A stretch of DNA of 64,000 nucleotides from CAYMQB01 sp964392665. GTDB taxonomy: Bacteria > Hydrothermota > E44-bin80. The stretch covers positions 1 to 64,000 of the forward strand of contig CAYMQB010000002.1 of NCBI GenBank assembly GCA_964392665.1, given 5' to 3'. This document shows, in pieces, positions 1-8,884 of this stretch; position 1 is the stretch's first letter; each line of letters begins with the position of its first letter. The notes under the pieces were generated by a model, which was given only the letters and a program-made list of their open reading frames with translations, did no database searches and was not told where the DNA came from. Both the position numbers and the translations under genes were made by a program.

Positions 1-64
1 CCAACTCTTTTTTTCCCGATTTTGCTATTTGCCATTCCCCAATATCCTTAATCGCCTCAATCAT
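1..64 (-). CDS. Possible 5' end of a leftward gene, cut by window edge
   Basis: An ATG at 62-64 reads leftward out of the window for 21 codons without a stop (MIEAIKDIGEWQIAKSGKKE...). A GGGAG-like ribosome site lies about 8 nt upstream of it. The frame stays open further upstream to a stop near 150 but has no better start there. Too little is visible to name a family, and it may be chance coding. Confidence 0.2.
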   Translation of the reverse strand, partial: MIEAIKDIGEWQIAKSGKKEL

Positions 65-160
65 TTCTTCTTCTCCCACTAATAGTCCTCTTTGCTTTAT
101 ACATACTTGTATACAATTCTTTTTACTTCCTGCATATCTTTCTCTCTAAAGGGATTTTAT

Positions 161-195
161 GAGATTGCCACGTCGCTTCGCTCCTCGCAATGACA
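161..195 (-). repeat. TCATTGCGAG...GCAATCTC family repeat
   Basis: It reads GAGATTGCCACGTC...CTCGCAATGACA on the plus strand. It is one full unit of a family that recurs at 38467-38563 (two head-to-head copies) and 63322-63366, with a degenerate copy near 25325-25368. The core holds the palindrome-like CGTCGCTTCGCTCCTCG. Confidence 0.7.
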
Positions 196-616
196 AAAAG
201 GGGTTTCCCTTGATCTTGCTTATTTCTCTTTCACTGGTTACCGGCATCTTTATCCTTTCAATCTTCATCATTTTTTATTCAGCCAGAGCTTCTTCAATCT
301 TAAGTCCAAAATCCTTTGGGTCCTATGTAATCCATTCAGCACTATTTATTTTTTGTCCTATGTTATGGGACAACTGTGCTATTTTATGGAACATCTAATA
401 AACATCTGTTGGACGCTGCTCGACATTTTTCATAATAAGACTTTATTACTATATACTAAACTCTATTTCTTGTCAAGAAAAATATAAGAACACCAATGCG
501 AATGTTTGAAAACTTTTGCCACAAAATGTTTATAAATCTGTATATATACGATTCTGCATACTCTCAATATGTCTTTCTCTCTGAAATGGTCTCATAGCAT
601 TTTTATTCTTCTTTAC

Positions 617-649
617 CCCATTAGAAAGTAGAAGTATGTTTCTAACGGG
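617..649. repeat. Hairpin repeat, CCC(A/G)TTAGAAA stem
   Basis: CCCATTAGAAA (617-627) pairs with TTTCTAACGGG (639-649), with one mismatch and an 11-nt loop. It resembles widespread TTCTAACGGGG hairpin repeats in intergenic DNA of uncultured bacteria. There is no T-tract, so it is more likely a dispersed repeat than a terminator. Confidence 0.5.
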
Positions 650-672
650 TAAGCAAACCTCTAATATATTTC

Positions 673-701
673 TTGACATGTATCTTTAAACTGTGTATTA
701 C
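673..701 (+). promoter_or_regulatory. sigma70-type promoter of the glycosyltransferase operon
   Basis: TTGACA (673-678), a 17-nt spacer and TATTAC (696-701). Transcription would start near 708 and give a leader of about 115 nt, ending in the ribosome site AGGAGG before the ATG at 824. Confidence 0.55.
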
Positions 702-823
702 TACGACACTTATAGATAAGTCTTCTGGAACAAAACGCCGAAAATCCAGCAGTTTGGTATGAATGACAATATAGGATTGAAACTTCCGAAATTCAGGATA
801 ATTAAGTATTCAGGAGGTCGATT

Positions 824-2104
824 ATGAATATTGGTGTTATTATTGGCAGAATTGGTGATGTTGACGGAGTTTCTCTTGAGACCGAAAAATGGATAGAAAT
901 TCTTAAGAAAATGAACCACAAAATATTCATTATGTCAGGACGATATACGAGACATATCATAGAACCTCAAAATGAAACACTTGTTCAGATGCTTTCCTTC
1001 TTTTCACCTGAGTGCGAATGGGAACAAAAGAGGGCATTTTTTCTTCCGAGAAAAGAAGACCTTGATGAATTACTTGGTCAACTTGAATATGCTTCTAACA
1101 GAATTGCTGTTTATATTTTTAAATGGATAATTTCGAACAAGATTAATATGCTTCTTTCTGAAAATGCCTCTACCCTACCCTGCCATCTTTCTATGGGGAT
1201 GGGCATTAAAGAGGTTGTTGAAAACACAGGTATCAGGATTATATGTCATAATCATGATTTCTACTGGGAAAGAGGAAAAAGATATAAATCTCCATTTCAA
1301 GAGATAAATAATGTTGTTAATAATACTTTTCCGCTTATTGCTTCAAATGCCAGACATGCTGTAATAAATAGTTGTTCAAAAAATATATTAAAGGAAAAAT
1401 TTGGGATACAATCAGTTCTTGTTCCCAATGTAATGGATTTCAATAAATCTTATGCCAACAGGGATGATTATAATAAGGATTTGCTTGATAATATTGGCTT
1501 AAAAAAGGGAGATATTCCAATCTTCCAAGCCACAAGGATTGTGAGACGAAAAGGAATTGAAACTGCAATAGAACTTATTGAGCGAATTAAAGATAGTAGT
1601 GTAAAACTGGTAATAACTGGAAGTTATGCTGATGATGAAAGGTATGGCTATTATAGGGAACTTGTGCAACTTATAAAAGCTAAGAATCTTAATAACCGCG
1701 TATTTTTTTCTAATAATAAAATACTCAGTAAAAGAAGTAAATCTTCCACAGGGGAAAAAATATATTCTCTGTCAGATGCTTATTCTCATGCAAAAGCTTG
1801 TACATACTTCAGCAGGTATGAGGGATTTGGAAACGCATTTATTGAAGCAGTACTTGCAAAGCGCCCTGTCTTCGTTAACAATTATAAACCTGTATTCTGG
1901 CCGGATATCGGTTCTAAGGGTTTCAGAATTGTGATGATTGAAGAAAATAATTTGACGGATGATGCTCTAGATGAAATCCGCAAAATAATATATAATGATG
2001 AATTAGGGCAGGAAATTGCCGAATATAATTTTGAACTCGCCAAAAAATACTTTTCTTATGAAGTATTGGAAGAGAAATTGTCTGAATTGCTTGCTAACTT
2101 TTGA
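824..2104 (+). CDS. GT-B glycosyltransferase (GT4-like)
   Basis: 426 residues with the layout of a GT-B retaining glycosyltransferase. A Rossmann start MNIGVIIGRIGDVDGVS is followed by a conserved HNHDFYWERG near residue 142. The donor-binding half contains ATRIVRRKGIETA, KLVITGSYADD and YFSRYEGFGNAFIEA (near 328), the usual E-x7-E-like nucleotide-sugar region of GT4 enzymes. No membrane segment is visible, so it is probably cytosolic. The start ATG follows AGGAGGTCGATT, a clear ribosome site. Its stop overlaps the TTG start of the next gene (TTGA), and the two share the NNHDFYW/HNHDFYW signature, so they probably act on one glycan or glycolipid. Donor and acceptor are unknown. The family call is firm; the specific activity is not. 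Confidence 0.8.
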   Translation: MNIGVIIGRIGDVDGVSLETEKWIEILKKMNHKIFIMSGRYTRHIIEPQNETLVQMLSFFSPECEWEQKRAFFLPRKEDLDELLGQLEYASNRIAVYIFKWIISNKINMLLSENASTLPCHLSMGMGIKEVVENTGIRIICHNHDFYWERGKRYKSPFQEINNVVNNTFPLIASNARHAVINSCSKNILKEKFGIQSVLVPNVMDFNKSYANRDDYNKDLLDNIGLKKGDIPIFQATRIVRRKGIETAIELIERIKDSSVKLVITGSYADDERYGYYRELVQLIKAKNLNNRVFFSNNKILSKRSKSSTGEKIYSLSDAYSHAKACTYFSRYEGFGNAFIEAVLAKRPVFVNNYKPVFWPDIGSKGFRIVMIEENNLTDDALDEIRKIIYNDELGQEIAEYNFELAKKYFSYEVLEEKLSELLANF

Positions 2105-5100
2105 CCCAGAGTGTGTTGAGACATAAAATTATGAAAAGTGTAAAAGAGATGATGTCTTCTCTCAGAAAAGAGAAGATAAAGACCTGGTTCGACCTGGGAC
2201 TGCATATTGACAGTCTCAGAGAAAACAGAGATGTCCCACCAACAAAAACATTTAGTGTTGATGATTTCGATAAATTCAAAACACAGATTTCCAGAGGTAT
2301 TGCATTTATTACTTTTGCTTTTTCAGTTGATGGTGTAACTTTCGAAGTTGCCAAATATGCAAAGGCTTTGCGGAAAATTATGAAAGATATACCTATACAC
2401 TTTGTTTGCGGAAAGTTCCATAGTAATATAGGCAAAGACATCATAGCCCAACATTATAGAATATGTGAAATACCAGAGATTGATGGTTTCGATAATTGGA
2501 AATATTATAAAGATTTTTTTCATAAGGAACTTGAGCGCGGAAGTAAGGCTTATAATAATCTGATACTAAATTTCTGGGATGAGGTTCTGAATATTACAGA
2601 GAAACTTGGTAAATATATTGAAGAGAACGATATAAAGCTTTTGGTGTTGGTTAATATCTGTTCAAATCCCGGAAATGTATCTCTTGCACTTGCAGTAATA
2701 TTTATTTCTGAGTTTATGGGTATTCCTGTAATAGACAATAATCACGATTTTTACTGGGAGGGTGGTAATCGAAAGATTGATATAAAAACTAAAAATTCAA
2801 GACCCGGACCAAGAAACCATTTTTTTCATAATTCCCATATTGGTGAAGTTTTTTCTTTAATCGAGCTTCTTTATGCATGGGAGTCTCGTTCTTGGCTTCA
2901 GGTTAATATTAATAAAGTCCAGTCGCGCAAGCTTATTGAAATATATGGACATAATCCTGCAAATGTAACAGAAATATGTACAGGAATCGATACAGAAATT
3001 TATAAAAGCATTAGTAAGATAAAAACAGTAAATGCATTTAAACAAATATTCGATATCTTTACAAATGGAAAGAAACGTATTACTCCTTATGCAGCGGATC
3101 AAGTAATTTCAAAAGGATTGATATCGAAAGATAATCCAACACCTATTTTTATGGGTGCTTGCAAGCGGATAGAATTAAATGAATTTATTAATGACAATTT
3201 TATTTTTCTACAGCCTACCAGGATCATATCACGAAAAAAAATTGAGGTAAATTTCACACTAATAAAAAAACTATTGGCAAATAAGACATTTTCAAAATCT
3301 TTTGACAATAATAAAAAATTAAAATTGACATTAATAATAACAGGACCAATTGCAACAGGTCACATAAAATATGCTAAAAAACTGCTGTATTTATTTGATA
3401 AAATGTTATCTGAAATAGATTCCGGTTATAGAAAAAGGATATTTCTTGGATTTCTATTCAGTGAGTTTGATAAACCGTCATTCAAACAAAGATATAAAGA
3501 ACCACTCTCAGTGATAGAACTTTACAATATTGCATCACTTGTTCTGTTACCCAGCGAAACAGAAGGGAGAGGACTTCCTATTGTAGAATCGGCTGCATGC
3601 GGAACACCCATATTTACAAGGAGATATTACCCAGAGAATGTATTTTCCTATGTGATTGGTGAGCACCTTTCATCTGAAGGAAGGTTTAAAATAATCGAGT
3701 TTCTTAACGATAATATTAGAGAAGAGGTTATAAATAGGGTTATAAGCTGTGTACTTTATCCACAGGACTATATAATGGAGGCGATTCACAATAGAAAAGT
3801 AGTAGAGAGTCGCTATACACTTGATGCAATGGGAAAGAATCTGGAACATATACTATATAAGTTATTTCTTCAACTTTGTGATAATTCAAATAATATGAAA
3901 TTGACTGTCTGGGCACTAAATCGATATAATCAAATCACCGAAAAGGAGAATAAGGATCTGGAGTATATACTAAACACAAGGAACCGTCAGTACCTGCCCG
4001 GATATGCAAAGATGAGATTTATGATATTTCTCAAGTCATTAATAGACCCCAGTTATTTTAGAGTGGAAGAACAACGATTCCGCGGTATGGCAATGGAATT
4101 TGCACGTAGTCTTGTCAAATACAATCCTGATCCTACGCCACTTCCCATAAGAAAAATGCACAAATTCTATAATGCAGTGGATAATTTATTTCTATATAGA
4201 AAGGGAGAAATCTCTATTAGGGTCGATCATTCGTTTGATTATAGACATAGAAACAAAAATCATTATCCGTACAGAGACCTGACATTTCAGGAACTTACAG
4301 GTGTTATCACCATACTTTTCAATAAAATTGCTTCTCCACCACCTTACATAGATTTCAGAAAAGAAGTCAGCCTATTACTTGATTTTGACCATGCGATTCT
4401 TCAACTTACAAGTAGTTCCGAACTTGTTATAGACCATAGAAGGAGATTGCAAAAAAGACTTGCAGAGAATGTTCCCATAGCATTATTTGCGGGCAATTAT
4501 ATAAATTATGAAATGGAATTTTTTGTTCTTCAACCTGTGCGTAATCGTCTTGGATTAAAGATAGAAGAAGAACTCACTGTAAAACATCTTGAATATGCTA
4601 AAAATATTGCGCCAATATATATCATCAAACACGATGTTCCTATAGGGTTATCCATTACTGCAGATGCACTAAAGAGTTATATTTCGAGTTCTACAAAGTC
4701 AGAACTTAAACTACTATTTGAATATGGAATATGTAAAATAGTTAAGAGTAACCAGGTAACAGTCGGAGTCCATTTCGAACAACTTGGAAAGAAAGCTTTG
4801 GAAGCTCTCAAGGATGTCAAGCAAGCAAATGGATTTATTATTGCGAGCGGAGACCATTCCACAATGATGACTGATGTTGCAGATATCGAGACATTTCATA
4901 TTGGAAAAGTTAAAAAATTGTTGGCTTCAAAAATAATGGGAATTCCTATAGGAAGCGGTTACCTGCAGTGGGTGCCTGCAGGATTGAGAAGTTGTCTTGC
5001 TTATCCGACTCCGGTACAAACCTGTAAAGATTTTAGCGAAGCACTTAAGAGTCCTGTTTTCAAGAAACTCGCGAAAAGATATGGTGAGAAAAAGATTCTT

Positions 5101-6303
5101 GGGATTCTCAAGAAAGATGCAGAAACAAACGGTTCACCCGTAATAGAAGTATTGAAATCTCTTGTTTCCGATAAGGGTAAAAGAAAAGATGTAACAACGT
5201 CACAGATTATGGGAACTTATGACGATGGATTGCCCTGGTCGGGTGCAATGGCAAAAGTCTCTGTAAATAGTGTTAAAAAACAATGGAAATTTGCCACTAT
5301 GGTTTGCCAGAATAATAGAACTATGACCGTTTTAAAGTTCTGTGAGACTTTTAATAAGAAAACAAGTAAAAGACCTAAAATCGCGTGGAACGGTGGTTAT
5401 ATATTGAATGCCGAACTTGTTGGTAAACTTGGAGTTCCAGAATCATATATTGGTTCTCCACTTGGACTGGTTATATCAAAGAAGAAGGTCTTGTGTCCAC
5501 CTCTGTTTAACAAATCTGCTTTTGGTATTTTTCCTGATGGTACACTAAAAATAGAACGAGTAAACTTGTCCAAAGGTATTACTATAATTGACTCAAATAA
5601 AGAGATTATTTTTACAAAGGATAATTATAACCTTTCAAATCCGAAAAATAAACCCTGTTTTTATGACCTTATGTATGCTGATGAATGTATTAAAGGTGAT
5701 GGAAGAGTTATATATCGTTTGTCAGGTAATATTATCAAGGAGATAATTCATGCCAGAAGAGGTGAAAATGTTAAGATTTTGCCTGTAGGATTAACTTTCT
5801 CATTTCCAGAAAATCTATGTCCCAAGGGCTGGGATAAAATGGAAAAAGAGGTTAATCTTGAGCTTCACTTCTGGGATAATGTCGAATATGCACTTGAAGC
5901 CGGTCCTATGCTTGTAGAAAATGGGAAAATTTGTATAGATATGGAATTAGAGGGATGGAAAACTTCAAATTCTATCAAGACACAGGCAGCTCGACTTGAT
6001 TTTCTGGATATGCGTGGTCCTAAAATTGCAGTCGGACTTGATAGAGAAGGAAACCTTATTGTTCTGACAGTGAACGGCAGAATAAGAGAATCCGTAGGTG
6101 CAACACATAATGATATGGCGGAAATACTTCTATCAAAAGGAGTAATTACCGCTATGGGGTTTGACCCGGGTGGAAGCAGCACTCTTATAGTGGATAATAA
6201 GGCACTGAACATTTCTCCATATAATCATGAGTATGAAAAAGATGTGTATACTCTTCCACCTGAACCAAGAGCAGTAGCAAGTGTAGTAATTGGCTGGCAG
6301 TAA
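2101..6303 (+). CDS. Glycosyltransferase fused to NAGPA-type phosphodiester glycosidase
   Basis: 1400 residues. Residues about 55-600 are a second GT-B glycosyltransferase: VDGVTFEVAKYA, NNHDFYWEGG near 213, LQPTRIISRKKIE, LIITGPIATGH, and LLPSETEGRGLPIVES near 483. Residues about 1060-1400 match the phosphodiester glycosidase (NAGPA/DUF2233) fold: RPKIAWNGGYI near 1095, IGSPLGLVISKKK, AVGLDREGNLIVLTVNG and GFDPGGSSTLIVDN near 1353. In known members this domain cleaves a sugar-phosphodiester bond. The middle, about 600-1050, is not recognised; it includes IIASGDHSTMMTD and IPIGSGYLQWVPAG. The start may be TTG 2101, overlapping the previous stop, or ATG 2131. No signal peptide is seen, so the glycosidase half seems cytosolic, which is unusual. 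Fusion in one frame is direct sequence evidence; that the two activities make and trim the same linkage is inference. Confidence 0.75.
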   Translation: MTQSVLRHKIMKSVKEMMSSLRKEKIKTWFDLGLHIDSLRENRDVPPTKTFSVDDFDKFKTQISRGIAFITFAFSVDGVTFEVAKYAKALRKIMKDIPIHFVCGKFHSNIGKDIIAQHYRICEIPEIDGFDNWKYYKDFFHKELERGSKAYNNLILNFWDEVLNITEKLGKYIEENDIKLLVLVNICSNPGNVSLALAVIFISEFMGIPVIDNNHDFYWEGGNRKIDIKTKNSRPGPRNHFFHNSHIGEVFSLIELLYAWESRSWLQVNINKVQSRKLIEIYGHNPANVTEICTGIDTEIYKSISKIKTVNAFKQIFDIFTNGKKRITPYAADQVISKGLISKDNPTPIFMGACKRIELNEFINDNFIFLQPTRIISRKKIEVNFTLIKKLLANKTFSKSFDNNKKLKLTLIITGPIATGHIKYAKKLLYLFDKMLSEIDSGYRKRIFLGFLFSEFDKPSFKQRYKEPLSVIELYNIASLVLLPSETEGRGLPIVESAACGTPIFTRRYYPENVFSYVIGEHLSSEGRFKIIEFLNDNIREEVINRVISCVLYPQDYIMEAIHNRKVVESRYTLDAMGKNLEHILYKLFLQLCDNSNNMKLTVWALNRYNQITEKENKDLEYILNTRNRQYLPGYAKMRFMIFLKSLIDPSYFRVEEQRFRGMAMEFARSLVKYNPDPTPLPIRKMHKFYNAVDNLFLYRKGEISIRVDHSFDYRHRNKNHYPYRDLTFQELTGVITILFNKIASPPPYIDFRKEVSLLLDFDHAILQLTSSSELVIDHRRRLQKRLAENVPIALFAGNYINYEMEFFVLQPVRNRLGLKIEEELTVKHLEYAKNIAPIYIIKHDVPIGLSITADALKSYISSSTKSELKLLFEYGICKIVKSNQVTVGVHFEQLGKKALEALKDVKQANGFIIASGDHSTMMTDVADIETFHIGKVKKLLASKIMGIPIGSGYLQWVPAGLRSCLAYPTPVQTCKDFSEALKSPVFKKLAKRYGEKKILGILKKDAETNGSPVIEVLKSLVSDKGKRKDVTTSQIMGTYDDGLPWSGAMAKVSVNSVKKQWKFATMVCQNNRTMTVLKFCETFNKKTSKRPKIAWNGGYILNAELVGKLGVPESYIGSPLGLVISKKKVLCPPLFNKSAFGIFPDGTLKIERVNLSKGITIIDSNKEIIFTKDNYNLSNPKNKPCFYDLMYADECIKGDGRVIYRLSGNIIKEIIHARRGENVKILPVGLTFSFPENLCPKGWDKMEKEVNLELHFWDNVEYALEAGPMLVENGKICIDMELEGWKTSNSIKTQAARLDFLDMRGPKIAVGLDREGNLIVLTVNGRIRESVGATHNDMAEILLSKGVITAMGFDPGGSSTLIVDNKALNISPYNHEYEKDVYTLPPEPRAVASVVIGWQ

Positions 6304-6333
6304 GGAGCATTCCGGGGCGTGAATTTGGAATTT

Positions 6334-6347
6334 GGGGACGGTGCCCC
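6334..6347. repeat. GGGGACGGTGCCCC short hairpin repeat
   Basis: GGGG (6334-6337) and CCCC (6344-6347) flank ACGGTG, preceded by a repeated AATTTGG. This type of GGGGACGGT hairpin is a common dispersed intergenic repeat in many genomes. It sits between the convergent ends of the glycosyltransferase fusion and the SARP-like regulator, with no T-run, so a terminator role is weak. Confidence 0.4.
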
Positions 6348-6519
6348 TCAATGTAAATATGCGGGACCTACGGCATCTCAGTATTTCGATATCGTTGACA
6401 CCTCGATTTCACCCGGTATCTTTGACTTGACTTTATGACTTCTATGAACTTTCACAAAAAGCTCCATTCTAATTAATCCTCAACCTGAATTTTTGATAGC
6501 ATTTAAGTTTCTCTCTGAA

Positions 6520-8715
6520 TCAACTATTCACTATCATTTGAGCCTTCTTCAGTAAAGTCTTTGCTTCTCCTCTCTTCTCCCTTTTTATCAACTCATTTGC
6601 AAAAGCATTAACCTCTTTCTCATAACTGAACAATACTTCCAGTCTTTTGTCATCGGACCAGTCATCGTACATCTTCTTAAATGGCGTACCTTTGAACAGT
6701 GAAAAAGCTACCTTGAATTCGTTTTTTGCATTACTCCATTTCCCTGCTCTCATTAAAGCTTTTGCTTGCGCCAGATGTTCCAGATATTCTCCGTAATCTG
6801 AAGTAAAATAACAGTCATAAAAGAGTTTTCTTTCTTTAACATAAAGGTAATTTGACGGCAGTCTCAAAGATTTCCTGATTCTCACAAGAAGATGTGCTAG
6901 ATTTCTGGATGCATTTCTACTATTCTTCCAGAAGTTTCCGTAAATTTTATCAAGAGAAATCCTTCTAACCTTCGCCAATGCAATGTATATGAGAAAAGAA
7001 GTATCTTTTGGACTCATATTTGTTCTCAAATATTTTTGATTCTTATAAACAACTGTCTTACCAAGAAACTTGACGAAATAAACAGGGATTTGCTTCCTAA
7101 AAACAGGCAAATTCAGCACTGCCCTTGGTAAGCCCGTATCCTTTCCCTGTTTAATCATCATTAGTACAGATTCAGGGAAAAACAGAACAAGTCTATGAAG
7201 AATACCGAGGAGATGAAACCTGTGTGCAAATTGATAGGCTTTTCTATAATCACCGATCTTAAGAGAATCTGCTGCTTTTCTAACAAGCAAAACAAGCCTG
7301 ATCGTTCTAATCTTGATCGCCTCTTCAGGTATGCTATCTTCCCGGAGAATGATTTCTCTCGACATAACCGAACCGTACATCCCAAGATTTCTAAGCAGAT
7401 CAACATATTTCTTTACGAGTCTCGTCGCTCTTTTTCTCTCCCTTAATGCAGCATTGACCTCAGCCAGAATCATCGTTCCATTACTCACATAAGCCATAAT
7501 TCCCATTTTCTTCGCTTTCAGGAGACCTTCCTCGGCAAACCGTCTTGCTTTATCAATTCTACCTGTACCGATGTATGAATGTGCTTTGGCGAAATATCCA
7601 ATACTATCTGTAGTTGCCTTCGAAGTTCTGAGTAAACTCAAACTTGATATGTAATCCCCTTCGCTGCTCTTGACAAAGGCAAGCGAACTGGCAATTTGCC
7701 TTCTGTTTTCTGCATATCTGCTCGAACTCAACACATACTCAAGTATTTTACCCATCTCCCTGTAATAACCCAGATACGAATACAGTGTGGCAAGGTCTAT
7801 AAGTAATACGGGTGAAACGATTCGTTTTGACAGTTCTTTGCACTTCACAAGGTTTTTTACCGCCTTGTTAATTCTTAAAAGCCGCATGTTGCCGATAAAC
7901 TCGGAAGCGCTTAGGGTGAAAAGTATGGGAGTTAACACATAACTCTTCTCTTTCCCAATCAATCCTTTCAGATGTTCAATAAGCTCGATTTTTTCTTTAG
8001 GCTTGCCAAGCCATTCCAGGACGAGTACTTCCTTAACACCGGCACGTATGGCAGAATATACTAATCCTTTTTGCATGAACATTTTACGAAGTCTTGTTAT
8101 TTTTCTTTTGTATTCAGTGTAAGGAACCTTACCAAACTGTGCAGACAATTTATCCAATCTCCGTTTAGGGTTAAGGTATTTATCAGGGATTTTTTCAAGC
8201 AACTTAACATCATTACAGCATCCAAAATCGTTCACTATCTTTGATGCCTCCTGGTATTTTCCCAAGACAATTGCTTTCTCTGCTCTCTCAGTATTTTTTC
8301 TCTCCCTCTTCGAAGTGTAAGTGAACTTCACATAATCATTTGAAAACCGATTCTTATCAAAACCTGTGTAGCCATATCTTTTCCAGACGCTCCAGATTCC
8401 TTTGGTAGAGTAAACACATGCCCGTCTTTCAAGAAGCACCTTTGCTTTCATAATTGTTAAACCGGGATTCCCCTCCTTGATTGCGATGATTACCTGCTCA
8501 TCCTCTTTACTGATTCGATTCCAGGGTATGCGGTCGTATTCGCGGTTTTTAAGATTTTCCTTACCTCCTTCTCTGAAAAGTTTAATCCACCTCAAAAGCG
8601 TATTGTAGTGAATCCCCAATTGCTTTGAAACAACCCTTAAAGAGCTGCCTCCCTGCAAATAAGTTTGCACTGCATTAATCCTGAATCCAACGGTCTTTTG
8701 CATATCACAATCCAT
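6520..8715 (-). CDS. Transposase-type HTH / TPR / SARP-like regulator
   Basis: 731 residues. The N-terminus (about 5-120) has a helix-turn-helix of the IS481/IS630 transposase type: SSLRVVSKQLGIHYNTLLRWIK, then NPGLTIMKAKVLLERR and STKGIWSVWKRYGYTGF. No integrase catalytic domain follows. The centre (about 130-510) is helical and TPR-like, for example YFAKAHSYIGTGRIDKARRF. The C-terminus resembles a SARP: winged helix about 550-620 (RNLAHLLVRIRKSLRLPSN) and a BTAD-like helical domain about 625-725 (AKALMRAGKWSNAKNEFKVA). In SARPs the wHTH-BTAD unit is normally N-terminal, so the order is reversed. Two DNA-binding modules suggest a transcription factor; target and signal are unknown. The ATG at 8713-8715 lies 8 nt after a perfect -10 box, so the mRNA looks leaderless. 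Confidence 0.7.
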   Translation of the reverse strand: MDCDMQKTVGFRINAVQTYLQGGSSLRVVSKQLGIHYNTLLRWIKLFREGGKENLKNREYDRIPWNRISKEDEQVIIAIKEGNPGLTIMKAKVLLERRACVYSTKGIWSVWKRYGYTGFDKNRFSNDYVKFTYTSKRERKNTERAEKAIVLGKYQEASKIVNDFGCCNDVKLLEKIPDKYLNPKRRLDKLSAQFGKVPYTEYKRKITRLRKMFMQKGLVYSAIRAGVKEVLVLEWLGKPKEKIELIEHLKGLIGKEKSYVLTPILFTLSASEFIGNMRLLRINKAVKNLVKCKELSKRIVSPVLLIDLATLYSYLGYYREMGKILEYVLSSSRYAENRRQIASSLAFVKSSEGDYISSLSLLRTSKATTDSIGYFAKAHSYIGTGRIDKARRFAEEGLLKAKKMGIMAYVSNGTMILAEVNAALRERKRATRLVKKYVDLLRNLGMYGSVMSREIILREDSIPEEAIKIRTIRLVLLVRKAADSLKIGDYRKAYQFAHRFHLLGILHRLVLFFPESVLMMIKQGKDTGLPRAVLNLPVFRKQIPVYFVKFLGKTVVYKNQKYLRTNMSPKDTSFLIYIALAKVRRISLDKIYGNFWKNSRNASRNLAHLLVRIRKSLRLPSNYLYVKERKLFYDCYFTSDYGEYLEHLAQAKALMRAGKWSNAKNEFKVAFSLFKGTPFKKMYDDWSDDKRLEVLFSYEKEVNAFANELIKREKRGEAKTLLKKAQMIVNS

Positions 8716-8723
8716 CCAGAAAA

Positions 8724-8752
8724 ATTATATCAAAAAAAGTGGTTTTTGTCAA
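8724..8752 (-). promoter_or_regulatory. Consensus promoter of the SARP-like regulator
   Basis: On the minus strand TTGACA (8747-8752), a 17-nt spacer and TATAAT (8724-8729), a perfect sigma70 match. Only 8 nt separate the -10 box from the ATG at 8713-8715, so the predicted transcript has little or no leader. Confidence 0.75.
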
Positions 8753-8850
8753 ACAATAATAAAAACCCAACTAATCTCTGCATCGGGTTGTCAAACAACA
8801 GCCAGGACCAATGCGGCAGTCTTTGCATATACATAATCATACACAATATT

Positions 8851-8859
8851 TGCTATACT
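8851..8859 (+). promoter_or_regulatory. Extended -10 promoter for the first Kelch gene
   Basis: TGCTATACT forms an extended -10 element (TGn-TATACT) 25 nt before the ATG at 8885. No good -35 box is spaced at 17 nt, as is usual for extended -10 promoters. It is divergent from the regulator promoter at 8724-8752. Confidence 0.4.
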
Positions 8860-8884
8860 GATTAACAATGCTTAATCGGAGGAA

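Larger units (their letters stand above)
65..823. other. Long intergenic region with repeats and a promoter
   Basis: No convincing gene is present. An 80-codon open frame at 159-398 begins inside a dispersed repeat and has no recognisable product. The stretch holds one copy of the TCATTGCGAG repeat family (161-195), an 11-bp hairpin repeat (617-649) and a sigma70-type promoter (673-701) that should drive the glycosyltransferase pair. The remainder is AT-rich and unremarkable. Confidence 0.6.

Noticed and set aside
159..398. 79-codon open frame starting MRLPRRFAPRNDKKG
   Set aside because: Its first codons are the translated TTGCGAG-family repeat; no ribosome site or family match, so probably not a gene.
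824..6303. Glycosyltransferase pair as a CRISPR or phage-defence locus
   Set aside because: No nuclease, helicase or toxin motif; both are ordinary GT-B enzymes apart from the NAGPA fusion.
7195..7446. 83-codon plus-strand frame inside the regulator gene
   Set aside because: Antisense shadow of a well-supported coding region, with no promoter or ribosome site.
6520..8715. Regulator gene read as an insertion-sequence transposase
   Set aside because: Only the HTH head is transposase-like; there is no DDE catalytic domain, no flanking terminal repeats, and a SARP-like end.
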